Of a stretch of DNA of 11,542 bases, positions 6,415 to 11,542 are shown one piece after another. The stretch spans positions 1 through 11,542 of the forward strand of contig JAKDNC010000056.1 of the NCBI GenBank assembly GCA_030452025.1, read 5' to 3'. The number at the start of each line of letters is the position of its first letter. The first letter of the stretch is position 1. Under the pieces are notes generated by a model, which was not told where the DNA came from, made no database searches, and worked only from the letters and a program-made list of their open reading frames with translations. The DNA comes from Nocardioides sp. (GTDB lineage: Bacteria; Actinomycetota; Actinomycetes; Propionibacteriales; Nocardioidaceae). The position numbers were made by a program, and so were the translations under genes.

Positions 6415-6642
6415 TCAGTCGGTCGTCGCCGCGGGCGGCGTACCTTCGCGCTTGTGGGTCTCGTCAATGACCGAGACGGCCACCTCGCGAAGCTTCTCGT
6501 CATGCTCACGCGCGTGGTGCGCGCAGAAGAGCAACTCGAGTCCGGAGGCCAGTTCCACGCGAAGGTAGGCCTGGGCGCCGCAACGGTCGCAACGATCTGC
6601 CGCAGTCAAGGCGGCGGAGCTGGGGGCAACTGCAGTAGTCAC
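6415..6642 (-). CDS. Small zinc-binding protein, DUF7455-type, 75 aa
   Basis: Short actinobacterial protein of unknown function. A Thr/Ala-rich N-terminus is followed by a single zinc-knuckle-like core: C18-x2-C21 (RCDRCGAQAYLRV), then after 18 residues C40-x2-H43 (LLFCAHHAREH), so a CxxC...CxxH tetrad could bind one zinc. Residues 44-63 (EHDEKLREVAVSVIDETH) form a likely amphipathic helix. The length fits the family. The GTG start at 6642 is supported by GTGAGG (6653 to 6648), five bases upstream. It is divergent from the parE-like gene, with a long region carrying several inverted repeats between them, and is ended by a strong hairpin, so it is probably monocistronic and regulated. Family recognition is from memory of the CDRCGAQAY core; the function is not known. 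Confidence 0.85.
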   Translation of the reverse strand: MTTAVAPSSAALTAADRCDRCGAQAYLRVELASGLELLFCAHHAREHDEKLREVAVSVIDETHKREGTPPAATTD

Positions 6643-6662
6643 TTCGGCCTCACTTTCTCTTC

Positions 6663-6677
6663 GTTGTCTGGCTCAAC
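6663..6677. repeat. Inverted repeat GTTG-N7-CAAC, copy 1 (possible operator)
   Basis: GTTGTCTGGCTCAAC; the dyad extends one base each side (TCGTTG at 6661-6666, CAACGA at 6674-6679). It lies 21 bases upstream of the DUF7455 start codon and is 12 of 15 bases identical to a second copy 49 bp away. Confidence 0.5.
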
Positions 6678-6686
6678 GAGTCGGGG

Positions 6687-6704
6687 GGTGGAAACATTCC
6701 CACC
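6687..6704. repeat. Imperfect dyad between the two GTTG-N7-CAAC copies
   Basis: GGTGGAAACATTCCCACC is palindromic at 14 of 18 positions (GGTGG pairs with CCACC). On the minus strand it contains AATGTT (6698 to 6693), a weak -10 candidate for the DUF7455 gene. Confidence 0.35.
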
Positions 6705-6711
6705 TGCTCGT

Positions 6712-6726
6712 GTTGCCTGACACAAC
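6712..6726. repeat. Inverted repeat GTTG-N7-CAAC, copy 2 (possible operator)
   Basis: GTTGCCTGACACAAC; the dyad extends by one base each side (TGTTG at 6711-6715, CAACA at 6723-6727). Together with copy 1 it defines GTTG-Y-CTG-R-C-W-CAAC. Shared bases in the spacer as well as the arms argue for a protein-binding site rather than a chance hairpin. Confidence 0.5.
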
Positions 6727-6728
6727 AT

Positions 6729-6742
6729 CCAATCATGATTGG
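6729..6742. repeat. Perfect 14-bp palindrome (possible operator)
   Basis: CCAATCATGATTGG equals its own reverse complement. It is AT-rich in a GC-rich region and lies one base after the second GTTG-N7-CAAC dyad, in the divergent DUF7455/parE intergenic region (6643-6923). The remaining part of that region, 6743-6910, shows no gene and no clear motif apart from three tandem GGTC units at 6831-6842. Confidence 0.45.
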
Positions 6743-6916
6743 TCCCACCCAGGGGTGGAACCCTCCACACCTCGGACAGGATTGGCGCCGGATCGTGTCC
6801 GCTCCGTGATCGAATCACGCCTTCAACATAGGTCGGTCGGTCAAGGAACCCCGGGATGCGTGGGCGTGTCGCGGCTCCACCGGCGCGGGTTCCGCGATTC
6901 GCTGCACTCGGCCGGG

Positions 6917-6922
6917 TAGATT
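6917..6922 (+). promoter_or_regulatory. Candidate -10 box of the parE-like gene
   Basis: TAGATT fits TANNNT. It would start transcription near 6929-6930, which is downstream of the first in-frame GTG (6924). No convincing -35 hexamer is present at 16-18 bp. Confidence 0.4.
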
Positions 6923-6923
6923 T

Positions 6924-9014
6924 GTGCTCGGGAATCACGACAGAGGAATCATCATCGACAACACGTACAACGCAGCCCACCTCCTGGTCCTGGAGGGGCT
7001 CGAAGCCGTCCGCAAGCGACCTGGGATGTACATCGGGTCGACCGACACCCGCGGTCTCATGCACTGTGTGTGGGAGATCATCGACAACGGCGTGGACGAG
7101 GCGCTCGCGGGCGCCGCGCAACGCATCGAGGTGACCCTCCACCCCGACGGCTCCCTCGAGGTGCACGACGACGGACGCGGCATCCCCACAGACAAGGAGC
7201 CCAAGACCGGGCTGCCCGGTGTCGAGGTCGTCGCGACGAAGCTCCACGCCGGGGGCAAGTTCGGCGGCGGCTCGTACGTCGCGACCGGTGGCCTGCACGG
7301 CGTCGGCCTGTCGGTGGTCAACGCGCTCTCCGCGCGGATGGACATCGACGTGGAACGCTCCCCGTCGACGCAGGGGCTCTCCTTCCGTTGCGGCATCCCC
7401 GGCGTCTTCGACGGCGACGACTCCACAGCAGCGTTCACCCCCAAGTCTGGGCTGACCCGCAAGGGCAAGCGAGTTGCCAAGGGCAAGACCGGCACCCGCA
7501 TCCGGTTCTGGCCGGACCGGCAGATCTTCACCAGGGACGCCGGCTACGTCTACGACGAACTGATCACCCGCGCCCGCCAGACCTCCTTCATCGTCCCGGG
7601 CCTCGAGCTGGTCATCCGCGACCAGCGAGGGCCGGACCCGGTCGAGGAGAAGTTCCGTCACGACGGCGGGATCGGTGAATACACGGACTTCCTCTCCGAG
7701 GGCGACCCGGTCACCGATGTGCTCCGCCTGCAGGGAAACGACACCTTCACCGAGACGGTTCCGATGCTCGACGAGAACGGTCAGATGAGCCCGCAGGAGG
7801 TCGAGCGCGACCTCGGTGTGGACATCGCGCTGCGATGGACCAACAGCTACGACACGACACTGCGTTCCTACGTCAACGTGATCGCCACGCCCAAGGGCGG
7901 CACGCACGTGAACGGGTTCGAGCAGGCGATCACCAAGACGTTCAACGAGACGATGCGCGCCTCCAGGGCGCTGAAGACCAACGACGTCGACGTGGTCAAG
8001 GACGACGTGCTCGAGGGGATGACCGCGGTGGTCACCGTGCGTCTTGCCGAGCCGCAGTTCGAGGGGCAGACCAAGGAGATCCTCGGTACGTCGGCCGCGC
8101 GCAGCGTCGTGCGCAAGATCGCCTCCGCGGAGCTCAAGAAGTTCCTCACCTCCACCAAACGGGCCGAGAAGGCCCAGGCCAAGCTGGTCATGGAGAAGGT
8201 GGTCGGAGCCTCGAAGACCCGGATCGCGGCTCGTCAGCACAAGGAGACCCAGCGCCGCAAGAATGCGCTCGAGTCGTCCGCGCTGCCCGCGAAGCTGGTC
8301 GACTGCCGGTCCAACGACGTCGAGCGCAGCGAGCTCTTCATCGTCGAGGGGGACTCCGCGCTCGGCACGGCGAAGCTGGCGCGCAACTCCGAGTTCCAGG
8401 CGTTGCTGCCGATCCGCGGCAAGATCCTCAACGTCCAGAAGGCCTCGGTCGGGGACATGCTCAAGAACGCCGAGTGTGCCTCGATCATCCAGGTGGTCGG
8501 CGCCGGCTCGGGACGTACGTTCGAGCTGGACGCCGCCCGCTACGGCCGCATCATCTTCATGGCCGACGCCGACTCCGACGGTGCCCACATCCGTTGCCTG
8601 CTGGCAACGCTCTTCTTCAAGTACATGCCTGAGCTGATCAAGGAGGGGCGGGTCTACTCCGCGGTGCCGCCGTTGCACCGGATCGAGGTCAGCCGCCCCA
8701 AGAAGGGCATGGACAAGTACATCTACACCTATTCCGACGCGGAGCTGCAACGGAAGCTGGCCGAGTTGAAGCGCAAGAACGTGTCATGGAAGGACCCGGT
8801 CCAGCGCTACAAGGGGTTGGGTGAGATGGACGCCGACCAGCTGGCCGAGACCACGATGGACCCGCGCCAACGGACCCTGCGTCGGATCACGGTCGACGAT
8901 GCCGACGAGGCGGTCAAGGTCTTCGAGCTGCTGATGGGCTCGGAGGTCGCGCCGCGCAAGGAGTTCATCGTCCAGGGCGCGTACGACGTGGATGCGGCCG
9001 CACTCGACGCCTGA
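6924..9014 (+). CDS. parE: Type IIA DNA topoisomerase ATPase subunit, ParE-like (topoisomerase IV / second gyrase B), up to 696 aa
   Basis: B subunit of a type II topoisomerase: the ATP-operated gate that pairs with a ParC/GyrA-type subunit for decatenation or supercoiling control. Numbering from the GTG at 6924: GHKL ATPase motifs are E51 and N55 (WEIIDNGVDEA), DDGRGIP (82-88) and GGLHGVG (122-128). A transducer region follows. The Toprim domain has EGDSA (475-479) and DADSDGAHI (548-556), giving metal ligands E475, D548 and D550. QRYKGLGEM is at 627-635. The length and the absence of a gyrase-type insertion fit actinobacterial ParE; gyrB proper usually sits beside dnaA and gyrA, which are not here, and nearby hrdB matches Streptomyces synteny. 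The start is unclear. GTG 6924 has no good ribosome site and lies before the predicted transcript start, while AGAGGA (6942-6947) precedes in-frame ATC codons, the last at 6954. Conserved sequence begins at about DNTYNAAHLL (12-21). Confidence 0.92.
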   Translation: MLGNHDRGIIIDNTYNAAHLLVLEGLEAVRKRPGMYIGSTDTRGLMHCVWEIIDNGVDEALAGAAQRIEVTLHPDGSLEVHDDGRGIPTDKEPKTGLPGVEVVATKLHAGGKFGGGSYVATGGLHGVGLSVVNALSARMDIDVERSPSTQGLSFRCGIPGVFDGDDSTAAFTPKSGLTRKGKRVAKGKTGTRIRFWPDRQIFTRDAGYVYDELITRARQTSFIVPGLELVIRDQRGPDPVEEKFRHDGGIGEYTDFLSEGDPVTDVLRLQGNDTFTETVPMLDENGQMSPQEVERDLGVDIALRWTNSYDTTLRSYVNVIATPKGGTHVNGFEQAITKTFNETMRASRALKTNDVDVVKDDVLEGMTAVVTVRLAEPQFEGQTKEILGTSAARSVVRKIASAELKKFLTSTKRAEKAQAKLVMEKVVGASKTRIAARQHKETQRRKNALESSALPAKLVDCRSNDVERSELFIVEGDSALGTAKLARNSEFQALLPIRGKILNVQKASVGDMLKNAECASIIQVVGAGSGRTFELDAARYGRIIFMADADSDGAHIRCLLATLFFKYMPELIKEGRVYSAVPPLHRIEVSRPKKGMDKYIYTYSDAELQRKLAELKRKNVSWKDPVQRYKGLGEMDADQLAETTMDPRQRTLRRITVDDADEAVKVFELLMGSEVAPRKEFIVQGAYDVDAAALDA
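6942..6947 (+). promoter_or_regulatory. Strong Shine-Dalgarno inside the annotated parE N-terminus
   Basis: AGAGGA is followed by six bases (ATCATC) and then ATC-GAC-AAC in the parE frame. The position is ideal for initiation at 6954, yet that codon is ATC. No ATG, GTG or TTG lies at the expected spacing, so either a rare start codon is used or the site is fortuitous. Confidence 0.4.
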
Positions 9015-9016
9015 GG

Positions 9017-9511
9017 TCAGAACTTCTGCTCGAGCAGGCCCGTGTCGACGTCGTAGAGGAAGCCTCCGACCTTGACCGAGTCGGGGATCAGCGGGTGCGA
9101 GGTGACCCCACGAATGTCTTCGTGCAGGGCCGCGACCTGGTCGGCGACGACGTGGAAGTGCTGCCAACTCGCGTCTTGGCCGGCTGACTCTCCGACGGCC
9201 TCACGCAGCTCCGCCTCGCTCTTGGAGGACATCGCGCAGCGGGTGTGGGGGATCACCAGGATCCTGTGCACTTTGAGCAGGTGCACGCCCAGGACCAGCG
9301 CCTCGAGGGCCGCGCCGGTGATGCGTCCCCCCGGGTTGCGGAAGATCTTCGCGTCGCCGGGCTTGAGGCCCAGCATGTTCAGCGGATCGATCCGGGAGTC
9401 CATGCAGGTGACCACGGCCACCCCTGCGTGGGCGACACCGTCGAACCCACCCAGGCCGAAGTCGGCAGCGAAGTCTCTGTTGGCAGCGAGCAAGTCATCG
9501 AAGTCAGCCAC
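9017..9511 (-). CDS. Beta-class carbonic anhydrase, 164 aa
   Basis: Cytoplasmic zinc enzyme interconverting CO2 and bicarbonate. Zinc ligands are C36 in CMDSR (36-40, with the D38-R40 dyad), and H89 and C92 in PHTRCAM (88-94). RNPGGRIT (58-65) lines the active site, and the C-terminus has the typical HPLIPDSVKVGGFLYDVDTG (139-158). The short length and spacing resemble the Rv1284-like single-domain subgroup rather than plant-type enzymes. HTRCAM replaces the more usual HTxCG. The start is the GTG at 9511, seven bases after TACATT (9524 to 9519); there is no well-spaced Shine-Dalgarno (GAGG ends two bases before GTG), so the mRNA may be leaderless. The frame is open further upstream to 9994 but only as a shadow of the MFS gene. 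It is convergent with parE (2 bp between stops) and follows the MFS gene by 59 bp, with its own promoter likely. Confidence 0.9.
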   Translation of the reverse strand: MADFDDLLAANRDFAADFGLGGFDGVAHAGVAVVTCMDSRIDPLNMLGLKPGDAKIFRNPGGRITGAALEALVLGVHLLKVHRILVIPHTRCAMSSKSEAELREAVGESAGQDASWQHFHVVADQVAALHEDIRGVTSHPLIPDSVKVGGFLYDVDTGLLEQKF

Positions 9512-9518
9512 GTCCTCA

Positions 9519-9524
9519 AATGTA
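9519..9524 (-). promoter_or_regulatory. Candidate -10 box of the carbonic anhydrase gene (leaderless)
   Basis: TACATT on the minus strand fits TANNNT and is seven bases from the GTG start. The surrounding 59-bp gap has no other AT-rich box. The -35 position is GC-only, so recognition would rest on the -10 element. Confidence 0.38.
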
Positions 9525-9570
9525 ACGCCTGCGGCCGCGGAGCCCCGCCATGGGTCGGATGCCGGGACGA

Positions 9571-11274
9571 TCAGCCTGCGGCGCGCAGCAGCTTGCCGGT
9601 GTCCAGGTCGCGGGTGTCGGCCCGGGCGAAGAGCACCAGGGCCAGGACGGCGGCGAGCACTGCGCAACCGGCTGCTCCGTAGAACACGGTGTGCTCCTGG
9701 ATCAGCGCGGCCTTGGTGCCGCAGTGTTTGCCGGCCTCGTCCTGGCAGGCGGAGAGCGCCCCGTGGAACTTGCGCAGCCCCCAAGTGGTCAGGGCCGAGA
9801 TCCCCACCAGCATGCCGACCATCCGGGCCACGACGACCAGCGCGGAAGCAACGCCGTGGACGGCGTCGTCCGTGCTCGCGAGGAGCGCTGCGTTGACGGG
9901 CGCCAGGGCGAGACCGAACCCGAGCCCGGTCAGCACGAGCACGACGTTGCTGCTGAAGGAGTGCAGCGAGTTCTCGTCCCACTGGGCCATCCACACGAAT
10001 CCGCCCGCGGCGGCGAACATGCCGAGCGCAGTGACCACGCCGGTGGGGAACCGACGGCAGAGGTAACCGCCGACCACGGCGCCGACGGGGAGTGCGACAA
10101 GGAACCGCAGCAGGACCAGCGCCGCGAGCAGCTGGGAGTCCCGGTAGATCGTCGTGCGGGCGAAGATCGGGATGTCGATCAGCGCCGCGATGAGGGCGGA
10201 CCCGATGAAGAAGCTCACCACCAGGGACCCCCAGGCCGGCACCTTTGCCAGAGCCAGACGTGGGATCAGGGGATCGGCTGCGCGACGCAGGTGAACGACG
10301 AAGAGCACGACTGCCACCGCAGAGCCGAGCAGGTACCAGTGACCCTGGTCGGAGAAGACCTGCACCTCGGGATCGGCGGTGGCGAAGGCGAGGATGATCC
10401 CGGCCAGGGCAGTGCCGAGCAGCAGCGCGCCCACCAGGTCAGCCTCGATCATGCTGCGCACCCAGCTGCGCAGGTCGACCAGCGGATGCCGGGCGAAGAG
10501 GCACCGGCCGAGCAGCACCAGCAGCGGCAGCAGGGTGATCAGGCCGATCGGGGTCAGCCAGCGTCCCTCGCCGGCGTAGGGGACGAAGATCTCGCCCCAT
10601 GTGAGGTCCCGCTGGATCCTGGCCGGGCGCAGCGCGAGGAGCACGAATCCGATCACGGAGATCGCTATTGCGGCGATGCTGAGCCAGTCCACACGCCACC
10701 AGGCCCGCTCGCGGCTCTCTCCTCCCAGGGCTCGCAGCGCCAGGGCCAGGATCACTCCGACGACCAGGTTGACCAGGAAGATGACCTGCCAGGGGCCGAA
10801 GGCGAGGATCAGCGCCCCGAACAGGGGGCCGATCACGGACCCGAACTCCTGGACGCCCGAGACGACGCCGAGCGGGACCGACCGACGGTGGGCGGGGTAG
10901 AGGTCGGCAACCAGGGCCAGGGTGGCCGGCACCAGACCGCCGCCACCGACGCCCTGGAGGAACCGGCCGGTGACCATCGTGGTCATGTCGAAGGTCAGCG
11001 CCGTGATCAGCGAACCGACCGCGAACACCACGAGCGACATGACCAGCACCGGGACCCGGCCACGCAGGTCCGCGATCCGACCGATCAGCGGCAACATCGC
11101 GACATACCCCAGCAGGAAGCCGGAGACGATCGGAGCCGCGCGCTGCAGCTCGCTGATCGGGATCTGGACCGTGCCCATCATCTCGGGCAGTGCCAGCACC
11201 ACCACATAGGTGTCGGCGGCGGCGAACGCGACGGCCACGGAGGCCAACGCGAGGAGGATCCGCGAGTGGGTCAC
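9571..11274 (-). CDS. MFS exporter of the P55 (Rv1410c) type, 567 aa
   Basis: Proton-driven major facilitator, probably a lipid or drug exporter that works with an LprG-type lipoprotein. It has about 14 hydrophobic segments, as in the DHA2/P55 subfamily. Motifs: D21 in the first helix (ADTYVVV, as in P55), motif A as GRIADLRGR (65-73), motif B as GRFLQGVGGGG (103-113), and motif C-like GVVSGVQEFGSVIGP (136-150) with the antiporter GP pair. An extracellular-type loop near the C-terminus has two cysteines (CQDEAGKHC), which may form a disulfide. The length is slightly above mycobacterial P55 (about 518). The start GTG at 11274-11272 overlaps the TGA (11273-11271) of the upstream lipoprotein gene, so translation is coupled and the two products are made together. 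The subfamily call rests on motifs plus this gene pairing. Substrate is not known. Confidence 0.87.
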   Translation of the reverse strand: MTHSRILLALASVAVAFAAADTYVVVLALPEMMGTVQIPISELQRAAPIVSGFLLGYVAMLPLIGRIADLRGRVPVLVMSLVVFAVGSLITALTFDMTTMVTGRFLQGVGGGGLVPATLALVADLYPAHRRSVPLGVVSGVQEFGSVIGPLFGALILAFGPWQVIFLVNLVVGVILALALRALGGESRERAWWRVDWLSIAAIAISVIGFVLLALRPARIQRDLTWGEIFVPYAGEGRWLTPIGLITLLPLLVLLGRCLFARHPLVDLRSWVRSMIEADLVGALLLGTALAGIILAFATADPEVQVFSDQGHWYLLGSAVAVVLFVVHLRRAADPLIPRLALAKVPAWGSLVVSFFIGSALIAALIDIPIFARTTIYRDSQLLAALVLLRFLVALPVGAVVGGYLCRRFPTGVVTALGMFAAAGGFVWMAQWDENSLHSFSSNVVLVLTGLGFGLALAPVNAALLASTDDAVHGVASALVVVARMVGMLVGISALTTWGLRKFHGALSACQDEAGKHCGTKAALIQEHTVFYGAAGCAVLAAVLALVLFARADTRDLDTGKLLRAAG

Positions 11275-11542
11275 GGAGCCTTGATGTCGGCTTCGGCGCC
11301 GTAGTTGTCGAAGTCGACGACGTAGGTCATGTCGCCGGTGCCCTCGTAGAACTCGCCGGTCACCGCCATCTGGCGCAACTCACTGTCGGAGGTGATCTGG
11401 TAGGTCACGTCGAACTCGTCATCGGCGGCCAGTGGGATCAGGACCTTGACCAGGTCACCCTCGAGGGTGCCGGAGTATTCATTGAGGACCTCGTCGTTGT
11501 TGGCGCCGCCGCGGGTCTGGTCGCCCTTCTCCACGTCGTCGG
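11271..11542 (-). CDS. LprG/LppX-type lipoprotein (LppX_LprAFG family), C-terminal 89 aa; 5' end outside window
   Basis: Only the C-terminus is visible; the frame is open to the right edge of the window. An internal GTG at 11534 should not be taken as the start. Visible motifs fit the C-terminal sheet of LprG-like proteins: LEGDLVKVLIPL, FDVTYQITSDSELRQMAVTGEFY and a final MTYVVDFDNYGAEADIKAP-like strand ending in IKAP. In mycobacteria these are lipid-anchored proteins with a hydrophobic pocket that carry acylated lipids such as triacylglycerol from the membrane outward, working with P55. The lipobox and signal peptide would lie beyond the window. The stop overlaps the start of the MFS gene by 4 bp (GTGA), the same gene order as lprG-P55 in mycobacteria. 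Confidence 0.82.
   Translation of the reverse strand, partial: DDVEKGDQTRGGANNDEVLNEYSGTLEGDLVKVLIPLAADDEFDVTYQITSDSELRQMAVTGEFYEGTGDMTYVVDFDNYGAEADIKAP

Noticed and set aside
6825..6844. TTGACC / TATGTT on the minus strand as a promoter for the DUF7455 gene
   Set aside because: Both hexamers look good singly, but they are only 8 bp apart and neither has a partner at 16-18 bp.
6639..8750. 703-codon open frame on the minus strand across the DUF7455 upstream region and most of parE
   Set aside because: It is antisense to clear ParE motifs, its composition (Leu, Gly, Val, Asp, His, Arg) is typical of a GC-rich shadow, and it shows no recognisable domain.
9531..9538. GCGGCCGC palindrome upstream of the carbonic anhydrase gene
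   Set aside because: An all-GC 8-mer palindrome is expected by chance in such DNA and has no supporting flanking dyad.
9550..11304. 584-codon open frame on the plus strand over the MFS gene
   Set aside because: Antisense to a well-supported membrane transporter; the product is a low-complexity Gln/Glu/Asp/His/Arg-rich string typical of a reverse-complement shadow of hydrophobic codons.
1..11542. CRISPR array, insertion sequence, tRNA or rRNA gene, toxin-antitoxin or phage-defence genes
   Set aside because: No regularly spaced repeats, terminal inverted repeats with a transposase, cloverleaf sequence or matching protein motifs were seen; all larger stretches are accounted for by housekeeping-type genes.

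Overview
The window reads as ordinary chromosome of a high-GC Gram-positive bacterium (Actinomycetota). The base composition is strongly GC-rich, GTG starts are common, and several genes carry a -10-like box directly before the start codon, as leaderless actinobacterial genes do. The principal sigma factor is of the SigA/HrdB type, and there are small actinobacterial families such as the DUF7455-type zinc protein. The overall set fits a Nocardioides-like member of the Nocardioidaceae best; that genus-level guess rests on recollection of similar proteins, not on a search.

Layout from left to right. (1) The end of a GCS2-type glutamate-cysteine ligase family gene (+). (2) A small uncharacterised gene (-), divergent from (3) an HhH-GPD DNA-repair family gene (+). 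(4) sigA/hrdB (+), the housekeeping sigma factor, with its own promoter and a short structured leader. (5) A large secreted peptidoglycan amidase (+), with its own promoter embedded in a near-perfect palindrome. (6) A DUF456 membrane protein (-), convergent with the amidase. (7) A DUF7455-type zinc protein (-), ended by a strong hairpin. (8) A 281-bp divergent regulatory region containing a cluster of inverted repeats. (9) A second type IIA topoisomerase ATPase subunit, ParE-like (+), whose start codon is unclear. (10) A beta-carbonic anhydrase (-), convergent with parE and only 2 bp from it. (11) A P55-type MFS exporter (-), translationally coupled to (12) an LprG-type lipoprotein (-), which runs off the right edge.

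Functionally, the centre is core information processing (sigA, parE, a repair protein), next to cell-envelope functions (amidase, LprG-P55 export pair). The hrdB-parE neighbourhood resembles what is known from Streptomyces. I see no mobile element, CRISPR array, tRNA, rRNA, toxin-antitoxin pair or defence system, and nothing that amounts to a new multi-gene system. The points most worth a second look are the parE start (a good Shine-Dalgarno sequence followed by ATC), the dyad cluster upstream of the DUF7455 gene, the palindrome over the amidase promoter, the transglycosylase-like N-terminus of the amidase lacking its Glu, and an LprG-P55 pair in what looks like a non-mycolate actinobacterium.
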